A stretch of DNA of 44,405 nt, taken from contig DHVH01000085.1 of the NCBI GenBank assembly GCA_002412555.1, positions 1 to 44,405 of the forward strand, given 5' to 3'. This DNA comes from Marinilabiliaceae bacterium UBA5213. Lineage in GTDB: Bacteria; Bacteroidota; Bacteroidia; Bacteroidales; Marinilabiliaceae. Below, in pieces: positions 15,283 to 23,290 of the stretch (its first letter is position 1; the number at the start of each line of letters is the position of its first letter). The notes under the pieces were generated by a model. That model was not told the DNA's origin, searched no databases, and saw only the letters and a list, made by a program, of their open reading frames with translations. The position numbers and the translations under genes were made by a program.

Positions 15283-16413
15283 TTAGTAGATGTGGTTCTC
15301 CGACTTTAATTCTTCCTTAGACATTTTATGTCGGGTAATGGCTCGCCAGGTATACCAGATGTAAGCGACAACAAAGGGCACCATCAGGGAAACATAACTC
15401 ATAACCGTTAAGGTAAAATGACTTGATGAACTGTTCATAATGGTGATGGAACTTTGCAGGTCATGGCTTGAAGGGTAAAAGGCAGTATTGTTAAAGCCGG
15501 CTATCAGGAATAAACTGAAAACGGTCAGAAAGGTGCCCGCCCCGGAGAACCATATGCCTTTCGACGACTTTTTGAGCAGGCTGATACCTATACCATACAA
15601 TACCAGCACTACGCCGATAAGGAACAGCATCAGCACCACCGGCATCTCCATGAAATTGATGAAGTACTTAAATTCCTGCATAAAGATGACGCCGCTTTCC
15701 GGGTGGATGGCATAGCCATCACGAAACATCAACCAGATAATAAAGGTTAGGAAAAACACAAGAAAAGGAAGGGCATTGTAAAGAAGGCTTTTTCTGATAC
15801 GGGCCTCAAGTATTGCGTGATCGACATTGTTAAGGAAATAGAGTACACCTAAAGTTCGCGCCAGGAAGAATACCGCCAGGCCCAAAGTCAGGTTGTGAAC
15901 GTTGAATAAGAGCTCAATGCCCCTCAAGGGCGATTGCCAAAAAGACTCGTTCATGTCGTTGATAAAAAAAGGCGATCCGGTAAAAAAAGTGGCAACCACT
16001 ACACCTACCAGAAAGGTCCCTATCAAGCCATTGATAAAAAGGAAAACCTCATAGGTTCTTCCGCCCAGAAAGTTGCCTGGCCATGAACGGTACTCATAGG
16101 ATACTGCTTGAATGATAAAGGCAAACAGGAGTATCATCCATGCCCAGTAAGCGCCGCTAAAGCTGGTGCTGTAAAACAAGGGGAAGGAGGCAAAAAATGC
16201 CCCTCCAAAAGTGACCAGGGTGGTGAAGGTGAATTCCCATTTTCGCCCCAGAACATTGATGAGCAGGGTGCGTTCTTCAGGAGTTTTGCTTAGGGTGAAA
16301 AAGAGCGTTTGTCCGCCTTGCACAAACATGAGTAGTACAAGGGCCGCGCCCAGAACCGATATGATTATCCACCAGTATTGTTGAAGTGCTAGATGTGACA
16401 GTGTTTCAAACAT
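15283..16413 (-). CDS. cydB: Cytochrome bd ubiquinol/menaquinol oxidase subunit II (CydB)
   Basis: A 376-residue integral membrane protein with about nine hydrophobic helices. It begins MFETLSHLALQQYWWIIISVLGAALVLLMFVQGG, the usual CydB first helix, and overlaps the end of cydA by eight bases. CydB pairs with CydA as a heterodimer and lacks the haem ligands. The C-terminal helix MVPFVVAYIWYTWRAITRHKMSKEE is typical. It is needed for oxygen reduction at low oxygen. Neighbours: cydA before it and a small CydX-like ORF after it. Confidence 0.96.
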   Translation of the reverse strand: MFETLSHLALQQYWWIIISVLGAALVLLMFVQGGQTLFFTLSKTPEERTLLINVLGRKWEFTFTTLVTFGGAFFASFPLFYSTSFSGAYWAWMILLFAFIIQAVSYEYRSWPGNFLGGRTYEVFLFINGLIGTFLVGVVVATFFTGSPFFINDMNESFWQSPLRGIELLFNVHNLTLGLAVFFLARTLGVLYFLNNVDHAILEARIRKSLLYNALPFLVFFLTFIIWLMFRDGYAIHPESGVIFMQEFKYFINFMEMPVVLMLFLIGVVLVLYGIGISLLKKSSKGIWFSGAGTFLTVFSLFLIAGFNNTAFYPSSHDLQSSITIMNSSSSHFTLTVMSYVSLMVPFVVAYIWYTWRAITRHKMSKEELKSENHIY

Positions 16414-18019
16414 TGTTTGGGTCCTCCTTCTTTTTGGGTCCTATTTTAATTTGCTTGACCATAATTTTTACTTCAGCGATGAAAAGGCCGATAAAGACAA
16501 TAGCAAACAGGAAGAAAGTAATCATAACCGATAAGGTATCGATATGGGAAACTCCCCTCATGGTTGGCATCAGGTCTTGGATGACCCAGGGCTGGCGACC
16601 CACTTCCGCCACAATCCACCCCGCCTGTGAAGCTACGAAGCCCAATGGGATGGTCCAAACGGCTGCCCAGAGCAGCCAGACCTTATCGTGCAGCTGGTTG
16701 CGCAATACCAAAAACAGGAACACGGCAAACAAAACCAGGAAGTAGCCGCCCAGTATGACCATGATGTGAAAAGCATAAAAGGTCATAGAAATGGGCGGTA
16801 CCATTGTAAAGGCATTCTTTTTTAGTTGCTCCGGGTCGGGATCATAGAAGCTGCCATAACCAAAATACTGCATGTGATTTTCAATGAAGTCGGGATCTTC
16901 AAATTGGGCTTTCAGGCTTAAAAACGCTTCTCCGTTCGGGTCTTGTTTCTGGGCCTCTTTGAAGGCAAGTAATTCCTGTTGGGCATGGTAACCACGTTCT
17001 ATTTTTTCGTAGTACGACATAATGCCCTGCTCTTCGTTGCCCATAATATGGTCCTTGATGCCTGCCACGTAACTATTGGGATTGTTATGGGCCAATACCG
17101 ACAGCATGGAAGGTATTTCTATCTTCATGTAGAAGTCCGGCCGACTGTCCTCATCCAGATTCTGGTGCAGGTCGCTCCCCTTCAATATACCAAAAGCCAC
17201 AAGCGGAGCCTGGGTCTGGCCTTCATAGAGGGCTTCCATGGCCGCAAACTTCATGGGCTGGGTTTTTACAATCTCTTTAGCCGAGCTATCACCTGTGCCG
17301 GTAAGTATCAGTGAACTTATGAGACCAAATACACTGGCAATGACAATGCTACGCTTGGCAAAAAGGTGTTCACGCTTTTTAATAAGGAACCAGCTGCTCA
17401 CACCCACCACAAATAGGGCTGCTATAACAAAACCGGATGTGACGGTGTGAAGGAACTTGTTAACGGCCGTTTCTGAGAATAGTATAGCCCAAAAGTCAAC
17501 CATTTCATTTCTGGCTGTATCCGGGTTGAATAGGGTTCCCACCGGGTTTTGCATCCAGGCGTTGGCGACTAAAATCCATAGGGCGGAGAGACTGGCGCCC
17601 ACGGCAGTCAGCCAGGTGGCGGTGAGGTGGAAGCGCTTACTAACCTTGTCCCATCCAAAAAACATGACGGCGATAAATGTGCTTTCTAAAAAGAAGGCCA
17701 TAATGCCTTCAATGGCCAATGGCGCGCCAAATATGTCACCCACAAACCAAGAGTAATTACTCCAGTTGGTTCCAAACTCAAATTCGAGGATGATACCGGT
17801 GGCAACACCAATGGCAAAATTAATACCGAAGAGTTTCATCCAGAATTTGGTGATGCGTTTCCATTCAGGATCTCCGGTTTTATAATACATGGTCTCCATA
17901 AAGGCCAGCATATACGACAGACCCAGTGTCAATGGAACAAATATCCAATGGAACATGGCGGTTAGCGCAAATTGACCCCTCGACCAATTGACCAGTTCAA
18001 AGTCAATGTTTTCAAGCAT
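16406..18019 (-). CDS. cydA: Cytochrome bd oxidase subunit I (CydA)
   Basis: A 537-residue haem-bearing subunit that oxidises quinol (menaquinol in this group) and reduces oxygen to water with high affinity. The N-terminal RGQFALTAMFHWIFVPLTLG carries the His ligand of the haem b595/d site. A long periplasmic Q-loop begins at TQPMKFAAMEALYEGQ and includes an insert of about 130 residues. The conserved GRQPW motif occurs in VAEVGRQPWVIQDLMPT. About nine transmembrane helices are visible. It starts 12 bases after the DUF4492 gene and overlaps cydB. The clade allows both aerobic and microaerobic growth, and this enzyme may also protect anaerobic pathways. Confidence 0.97.
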   Translation of the reverse strand: MLENIDFELVNWSRGQFALTAMFHWIFVPLTLGLSYMLAFMETMYYKTGDPEWKRITKFWMKLFGINFAIGVATGIILEFEFGTNWSNYSWFVGDIFGAPLAIEGIMAFFLESTFIAVMFFGWDKVSKRFHLTATWLTAVGASLSALWILVANAWMQNPVGTLFNPDTARNEMVDFWAILFSETAVNKFLHTVTSGFVIAALFVVGVSSWFLIKKREHLFAKRSIVIASVFGLISSLILTGTGDSSAKEIVKTQPMKFAAMEALYEGQTQAPLVAFGILKGSDLHQNLDEDSRPDFYMKIEIPSMLSVLAHNNPNSYVAGIKDHIMGNEEQGIMSYYEKIERGYHAQQELLAFKEAQKQDPNGEAFLSLKAQFEDPDFIENHMQYFGYGSFYDPDPEQLKKNAFTMVPPISMTFYAFHIMVILGGYFLVLFAVFLFLVLRNQLHDKVWLLWAAVWTIPLGFVASQAGWIVAEVGRQPWVIQDLMPTMRGVSHIDTLSVMITFFLFAIVFIGLFIAEVKIMVKQIKIGPKKKEDPNNV

Positions 18020-18031
18020 GGTTTATATTAT

Positions 18032-18244
18032 TTAAGGATTGGTTATTTTTTCAATAACGTGGTTGGCACGGTCTTCATCGTTGGAAAAATTGACCTTCAT
18101 GTCCGCCTGAAAGAAAAAGAGCTTGAGTATCACAAACATGATAAACAGTTTGGACAGCATGATGATCAATAGGGTGCGTGCCCAATCGGACAGTTGAGTA
18201 AAACCGTCTATGTAGAAATCAACTAAACGATTGAATGTAGACAT
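18032..18244 (-). CDS. DUF4492 small membrane protein, first gene of the cyd operon
   Basis: A 70-residue protein with one strong hydrophobic segment (LLIIMLSKLFIMFVILKLFFF, about residues 24-45). The N-terminus is amphipathic and the tail is charged. DUF4492 proteins are, from what I know of Bacteroidota genomes, found just upstream of cydA. The 12-base spacing to cydA shows co-transcription. I infer an accessory or assembly role in cytochrome bd, or a regulatory subunit. No catalytic residues are evident. With the CydX-like ORF at the other end of the operon, it makes two single-helix companions for CydAB. Confidence 0.75.
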   Translation of the reverse strand: MSTFNRLVDFYIDGFTQLSDWARTLLIIMLSKLFIMFVILKLFFFQADMKVNFSNDEDRANHVIEKITNP

Positions 18245-18392
18245 GCGTTTTGAGTTTTGTCACAGAAAAATAGGCATTTTCTTGATTATTATTTCTCTTA
18301 ATTGAGGTTATTTTTAAATGCGCCTGCAAATTAAACAAATATTTCGGTAATAGAATACCTGAATAAGCATCAATCTTTGCATAAGGGTAAAA

Positions 18393-18422
18393 AAAAGCCA
18401 TCCCGATGCCGGGATGGCTTTT
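18393..18422 (-). terminator. Intrinsic terminator of carB
   Basis: On the minus strand AAAAGCCATCCCG pairs with CGGGATGGCTTTT around a four-base loop, giving a 9-bp GC-rich stem extended by A-T pairs, followed by a run of T. It lies 38 bases after the carB stop and separates carB from the cyd operon. Confidence 0.88.
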
Positions 18423-18459
18423 GGCTAAATCAACAAATCAATCTTTGGTTAGCAAAATC

Positions 18460-21400
18460 CTATTTGTATTCGTCCCAGCTTTTGATGGAAATGTCATCCA
18501 TGCCCATTTTACAGAAGGAGGCAATAAAAGCACTCGCTAAGCGGGCGTTGGTGATCAACGGGATGTTGAAATCAATACCGCTTCTTCTGATCTGGTAGCC
18601 GTTTTTCAATTCTCCTTTTGAGAGGTTCTTGGGAATGTTGATAATCAGGTCGAGCTTCTTATCCCGGATGTAATCCATGGTGTTGGGTTGTTTCTCGGGC
18701 TCGTCGGGCCAGTGCAAAAGGGTGGTCTCCACACCATTTTCTGCAAAGAACTTTTGGGTTCCTGAGGTGGCATATAGATTGTATCCCTTTTCTTTTAACA
18801 GACGGGCACTGGATAAAAGCTCTATTTTGTCGCGCAAGGGTCCCGAGGATATGAGCACATTCTTTTCAGGTATGCGGTAGCCCACCGAAAGCATGGCTTG
18901 TAACACAGCGTCGTAATAGTTTTCACCAATACATCCAACCTCACCGGTCGAAGCCATATCTACTCCCAATACCGGATCGGCATGCTGTAAGCGGGCAAAG
19001 GAGAACTGGGGCGCTTTGATGCCCACATAGTCGAGCTCAAACAGGTTTCTGGCAGGTTTTTCAACCGGCAGATCCAGCATCACACGGGTGGCAATGTCGA
19101 TGAGGTTCACTTTGAGTACTTTCGATACGAAGGGGAAACTCCGGGAAGCTCTCAGGTTGCACTCAATGACTTTGATGTCGTTGTCCTTAGCCAGTAGCTG
19201 CATGTTAAAAGGACCTGAGATATTCAGGGCTGCCGCAATTTTGCGCGAAATGCGTTTGACTCTGCGGATGGTTTCAACATATAGTTTTTGTGGGGGGAAG
19301 ACGATGGTGGCATCTCCCGAGTGCACGCCGGCAAATTCGATGTGCTCTGATATGGCATAGGCAATCACTTCGCCATTTCTGGCCACGGCATCCACTTCAA
19401 TTTCTTTGGCCTGCTCAATAAATTCTGAAACAACCACCGGGTACTGCTTGGACACATTGGCTGCCAGTTGCAGAAAATGCTCCAGTTCGTCTCGGTTACT
19501 TACCACATTCATGGCTGCACCTGAAAGTACGTAGGAAGGGCGTACCAAAACGGGGAAGCCGACTTCATCCACAAAGGTAAAGATGTCCTCCACTGAGGTC
19601 AGCTCATTCCAGCGGGGCTGATCAATGCCCAGGTCGTCGAGCAGTGATGAGAATTTTTGACGGTTCTCAGCCCGGTCAATGTCTTCAGGCGAGGTTCCCA
19701 AAATGGGCACATTCTGCTTATGCAGACGCATGGCCAGGTTGTTGGGTATTTGTCCCCCCATGGATATCACTACCCCTTTGGGGGCTTCCAGGTCGGTAAT
19801 GTCCAACACCCGCTCCAGTGTGAGTTCATCAAAGAAGAGACGCTTACAAACGTCGTAATCGGTACTTACCGTTTCAGGGTTGTAATTGATCATGACCGAG
19901 CGGAAGCCTTGTTCATTGACGGTCTCCACGGCATTAACGCTACACCAGTCAAACTCCACACTGCTACCAATGCGGTAAGCGCCTGAGCCCAGTACGACGA
20001 CGGACAGGCCGTCTCTTTCAAATTCTATATCGTGTGCGGTGCCGTTGTAAGTTAGGTAGAGGTAGTTGATTTGAGCAGGAAACTCACCGGCCATGGTGTC
20101 AATTTGCTTGACAACCGGTAGAATGTTGCGTTGCTTCCTGTGTGCACGAACCTCTAACAAGCCCTTTTCCATGTCCCGGTTGGGGGTGTTTAAAACGATA
20201 CGGGCAATCTGGAAATCCGAGTAGCCAATTTTCTTGGCCCCTAATAATAGCTGGTCGGGTAAGTCCTTCAAATTATGATAGGCACCGAGTTCTTTTTTAA
20301 GATCTGTGATGTTTTTTAGTTTCTCCAGAAACCACTTGTCAATTCTGGTCAGCTCATGAATTTCATCCACACTCATCCCTTGCTCCAGTGCTTCGGCAAT
20401 GATGAAAACGCGCTGGTCGGTCGGTTCGGTCAGTTCTTTACGCACATCTTTGCTTTTGAGCTCCTGATTGCCCACAAAGCCATGCATGCCCTGTCCAACC
20501 ATACGCAAACCCTTCTGCATAGCTTCCTCGAAAGTCCTGCCAATGGCCATGATTTCGCCCACACTTTTCATGCTGGAACCAATCTGACGCGATACGCCGG
20601 TGAATTTGTTCAAGTCCCAACGCGGAATTTTACATACGACATAATCCAGAGCTGGCTCAAAGAAGGCTGAAGTCACCTTGGTAACAGAGTTTTTTAGTTC
20701 GTGCAAGCCGTAACCCAAACCCAATTTGGCGGCCACAAAAGCCAGCGGGTAACCGGTGGCTTTGGATGCCAGCGCACTTGAGCGGGACAGTCGGGCGTTG
20801 ACTTCAATCACCCGATAATCTTCCGAATAGGGATCTAGCGTGTATTGCACATTACATTCGCCTACCACCCCAATATGCCGGATAATTTTAATAGCCAGTT
20901 CCCGCAGTTTGTGGTATTCTGTGTTGCTTAAGGTCTGGGATGGTGCTACCACAATGCTTTCCCCTGTGTGAATACCCAGCGGGTCAAAGTTTTCCATGTT
21001 ACAGACCGTGATGCAGTTGTTGTAAGCATCGCGCACCACTTCGTACTCGACTTCTTTCCAACCCTTGAGCGATTCTTCCACCAAAATTTGATTGGAGTAG
21101 GAGAAGGCATTGTCGGCCCGGACCTTTAACTCCTCCTTATTGGCGCAGAACCCACTGCCCATGCCGCCCAGCGTGTAGGCCGCACGTACAATAATGGGGT
21201 AACCGATGCTATCGGCAGCTTTTATGGCTGCATCAACCGTTGTTACTGCAATACTTTTGGGGGTTTTGACATCGATCTCGGCCAGTTTACTGGCAAAAAT
21301 TTCCCGGTCTTCTGTGTCGATGATCGACTGGACCGGGGTACCCAATACTTCTACATTGTATTTTTCCAGCAGTCCCGCTTCAAAGAGCTTTACCCCGCAG

Positions 21401-21684
21401 TTCAAAGCTGTCTGTCCACCAAAAGCAAGGAGAAGTCCGTCTGGCTTCTCCTTGATTAATACTTGCTCAACGAAATAAGGTGTAACGGGCAGAAAATAAA
21501 TTTTATCCGCCAGTTTTTCCGAGGTTTGTACGGTGGCGATGTTGGGATTGATGAGTACCGTATATATACCCTCCTCTTTTAAGGCTTTAATGGCTTGCGA
21601 ACCGGAATAGTCAAACTCGCCGGCTTCCCCAATTTTAAGCGCTCCTGAACCCAGGATGACCACCTTATTGACGTTTTTCTTCAT
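18460..21684 (-). CDS. carB: Carbamoyl-phosphate synthase large subunit (CarB)
   Basis: CarB makes carbamoyl phosphate from bicarbonate, ammonia (supplied by CarA) and two ATP, feeding arginine and pyrimidines. I use the ATG at 21684 (MKKNVNKVVILGSGALKIGEAGEFDYSGSQ), giving 1,074 residues, the normal length; the in-frame extension to 21738 is not conserved. Two ATP-grasp halves are seen: the first (with NPNIATVQTS, LGGMGSGFC and NARLSRSSALASKATGYPLA), and the second from about residue 560 (VLGSGAYRIGSSVEFDW, NYNPETVSTDYD, NLRASRSFPFVSK). The C-terminal MGS-like allosteric domain has SARLLKEKGYNLYATSGT. It diverges from argR and is about 15 kb from carA, on the opposite strand, so the two subunits are not in one operon. 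Confidence 0.98.
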   Translation of the reverse strand: MKKNVNKVVILGSGALKIGEAGEFDYSGSQAIKALKEEGIYTVLINPNIATVQTSEKLADKIYFLPVTPYFVEQVLIKEKPDGLLLAFGGQTALNCGVKLFEAGLLEKYNVEVLGTPVQSIIDTEDREIFASKLAEIDVKTPKSIAVTTVDAAIKAADSIGYPIIVRAAYTLGGMGSGFCANKEELKVRADNAFSYSNQILVEESLKGWKEVEYEVVRDAYNNCITVCNMENFDPLGIHTGESIVVAPSQTLSNTEYHKLRELAIKIIRHIGVVGECNVQYTLDPYSEDYRVIEVNARLSRSSALASKATGYPLAFVAAKLGLGYGLHELKNSVTKVTSAFFEPALDYVVCKIPRWDLNKFTGVSRQIGSSMKSVGEIMAIGRTFEEAMQKGLRMVGQGMHGFVGNQELKSKDVRKELTEPTDQRVFIIAEALEQGMSVDEIHELTRIDKWFLEKLKNITDLKKELGAYHNLKDLPDQLLLGAKKIGYSDFQIARIVLNTPNRDMEKGLLEVRAHRKQRNILPVVKQIDTMAGEFPAQINYLYLTYNGTAHDIEFERDGLSVVVLGSGAYRIGSSVEFDWCSVNAVETVNEQGFRSVMINYNPETVSTDYDVCKRLFFDELTLERVLDITDLEAPKGVVISMGGQIPNNLAMRLHKQNVPILGTSPEDIDRAENRQKFSSLLDDLGIDQPRWNELTSVEDIFTFVDEVGFPVLVRPSYVLSGAAMNVVSNRDELEHFLQLAANVSKQYPVVVSEFIEQAKEIEVDAVARNGEVIAYAISEHIEFAGVHSGDATIVFPPQKLYVETIRRVKRISRKIAAALNISGPFNMQLLAKDNDIKVIECNLRASRSFPFVSKVLKVNLIDIATRVMLDLPVEKPARNLFELDYVGIKAPQFSFARLQHADPVLGVDMASTGEVGCIGENYYDAVLQAMLSVGYRIPEKNVLISSGPLRDKIELLSSARLLKEKGYNLYATSGTQKFFAENGVETTLLHWPDEPEKQPNTMDYIRDKKLDLIINIPKNLSKGELKNGYQIRRSGIDFNIPLITNARLASAFIASFCKMGMDDISIKSWDEYK

Positions 21685-21777
21685 GCTTCTGTGTTGTTTT
21701 AAGCCATGACCTTCTGTTTTGCAAGCAGAAGGCGCCATGGCAAAGATCGTTTCTGAATGTTTTTATTTTTCAGGGTA

Positions 21778-21785
21778 CAAAGTTA
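21778..21785 (-). promoter_or_regulatory. -7 promoter element of carB
   Basis: On the minus strand TAACTTTG matches the TAnnTTTG -7 element, about 94 bases before the carB ATG. No good TTTG at the -33 position was found, so this is tentative. Half-sites like those of ARG boxes (TGAAAAATAA ... CATTCA) follow it but with the wrong spacing. Confidence 0.4.
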
Positions 21786-21955
21786 CATCATCTTTCCTCA
21801 ATTTTCTGCATCCAGACAAAGAATTTTGCATATTTTATGAATAAAACAGGTATAAATGCCATTGAGGCATCGGCTTTCCTATTTAACAGTCCGGTCGATT
21901 GTTTCATAGATGCTCATAGATGCATAATATATTCAAAAAAAACCGCCAATTATTT

Positions 21956-21983
21956 TTTGGTTGCTATTATTTGTATAATTTTG
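21956..21983 (+). promoter_or_regulatory. Bacteroidota-type promoter of the argR operon
   Basis: TTTG at 21956-21959 and TAATTTTG at 21976-21983 form the -33 and -7 elements with 16 bases between, slightly short of the usual spacing. The inferred start is near 21990. The ARG box lies directly over this start, which fits repression by ArgR. Confidence 0.6.
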
Positions 21984-21992
21984 CAGTTTCAC

Positions 21993-22006
21993 TGAATATT
22001 TATTCA
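21993..22006 (+). promoter_or_regulatory. ARG box (ArgR operator) at the argR transcription start
   Basis: TGAATATTTATTCA fits the 14-bp core of the ArgR operator consensus, TGAATwwwwATTCA, at every position. It is nine bases after the -7 element and 21 bases before the argR start codon, so ArgR bound with arginine should repress its own gene and the long operon behind it. Confidence 0.82.
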
Positions 22007-22026
22007 ACAATCTAATTGTCTTCAGA

Positions 22027-22512
22027 ATGAAGATTAAAACACAAAGAATTATCACCATCGTTCAACTGATTGAAAACAATCGGGTGGGCAGTCAGGAAGA
22101 TTTGCTGACCTTGCTGGAAGGCGCTGGTTTTAAAACCACGCAGGCTACCTTGTCAAGAGATCTGAAGGCCTTAAAGGTGGCTAAGCAGCCCGATCAGGAC
22201 GGGGGGTATGTATATGTATTGCCCGACCAGCAGGCTTCTGCCGATGAGATGGATGGCAGTTATGGCGATTTTCCGCTGAGTGGCATTGTATCCATGGAAT
22301 TTTCGGCGAACATGGCGGTGATTAAAACCAGACCCGGCTTTGCCAACGGCATCGCCTCTGTGATCGACAGTCACGGCCCCTTTGAAATATTGGGAAGCAT
22401 TGCAGGTGATGATACCATATTGTTGATCAACAGGGACAGTATTTCCAGAGGTGATGTATTAACGGCTTTGTCACTTTTTATTCCGGGTATTCGCGATAAA
22501 GTAGTGGGATGA
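22027..22512 (+). CDS. argR: Arginine repressor (ArgR)
   Basis: A 161-residue transcription factor. The N-terminal winged helix-turn-helix (about 1-70) contains QEDLLTLLEGAGFKTTQATLSRDLKALKV, with the ArgR signature TQATLSRDL. The C-terminal oligomerisation and arginine-binding domain (about 85-161) has NMAVIKTRPGFANGIASVID and the GTIAGDDTILLI-like IAGDDTILLIN, with the paired aspartates that contact arginine. It forms hexamers and binds ARG boxes; one lies at its own promoter. It is the first gene of the arginine-proline block, so one regulator should control it. Confidence 0.97.
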   Translation: MKIKTQRIITIVQLIENNRVGSQEDLLTLLEGAGFKTTQATLSRDLKALKVAKQPDQDGGYVYVLPDQQASADEMDGSYGDFPLSGIVSMEFSANMAVIKTRPGFANGIASVIDSHGPFEILGSIAGDDTILLINRDSISRGDVLTALSLFIPGIRDKVVG

Positions 22513-22567
22513 TAGCGTAGGAGTGAGAGACAGGAATTGAAGAACCAGGTATATATTTTATTAGGGA

Positions 22568-23269
22568 ATGGAGAACGAGGTTACCATACATATCGCATCT
22601 GAAAAGCACCTTGCCTACGTCGATGTTATATTGCATACCATTGCAGAGGCTGCTAAAGTAAGGGGAACAGGAATTGCCAAACGAAATCCGGAATACGTCA
22701 AGCTAAAGATAGTGGAAGGTAAAGCCATTATTGCGCTGGCGGGCGATGTGTTTGCCGGGTTTTGCTATATAGAATCATGGGGGCATGACAAGTTTGTGGC
22801 CAATTCAGGACTGATCGTTGCCGATCAGTTTCGTGGTCGGGGACTGGCACGCGACATAAAGCGGCATGCCTTTGAATTATCAAAGGTACGCTATCCGCAT
22901 GCCAAGATTTTTGGTCTGACCACCGGTCTGGCAGTAATGAAGATCAACTCAGAATTGGGCTATAAGCCGGTCACTTTTTCGGAACTGACCGATGATGAAC
23001 AGTTTTGGAAAGGTTGTCAGAGTTGCGTGAACTATGACATACTACTACGCACCAACCGTAAGCATTGCTTGTGTACGGGTATGTTGTACGATCCTGAGAA
23101 GGAGGAAAAGAAAAAGGCTCAACCTCTTCCTCAAAAAAAACTCAAAGTTTATGAGCGATGGTTGCAGTTTAAAAGATTTGTGTTTCTAAAAAACGGTAAA
23201 AAGGGTAATGGAGGAAGTGCCGGAGCGGGAAAAAATATTTTTCAACGTCTGATGGCTTTCTTTCTTTAG
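22568..23269 (+). CDS. GNAT acyltransferase, probable N-acyl(succinyl)glutamate synthase
   Basis: A 233-residue GNAT-fold protein. Motif A is QFRGRGLARDIKRHAFELSK (residues 88-107), with the Q/R-x-x-G-x-G/A acyl-CoA pyrophosphate loop. After the fold it has an unusual cysteine set: C150-x2-C153 and C167-x-C169, which may bind a metal. The tail (175-233) is lysine-rich. It sits between argR and argG, and no argA, argJ or other first-step gene is seen, so it very likely makes N-acylglutamate from glutamate. Because ArgF' here is of the succinyl type, succinyl-CoA is the likely donor. The family assignment is strong; the reaction is inferred from context and from the similar gene order I know in Bacteroides. 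Confidence 0.8.
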   Translation: MENEVTIHIASEKHLAYVDVILHTIAEAAKVRGTGIAKRNPEYVKLKIVEGKAIIALAGDVFAGFCYIESWGHDKFVANSGLIVADQFRGRGLARDIKRHAFELSKVRYPHAKIFGLTTGLAVMKINSELGYKPVTFSELTDDEQFWKGCQSCVNYDILLRTNRKHCLCTGMLYDPEKEEKKKAQPLPQKKLKVYERWLQFKRFVFLKNGKKGNGGSAGAGKNIFQRLMAFFL

Positions 23270-23290
23270 TTGCCAAAATATAATAATCTC

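Noticed and set aside
21753..21771. ARG box for carB
   Set aside because: Half-sites TGAA and TTCA are present, but they are spaced about five bases too wide for the 14-bp core; the best 14-mers match at only about nine positions.
22568..23269. ArgA of the classical kind
   Set aside because: There is no amino-acid-kinase domain; only a GNAT fold with an added cysteine region, so it is a different type of synthase if it does this job.
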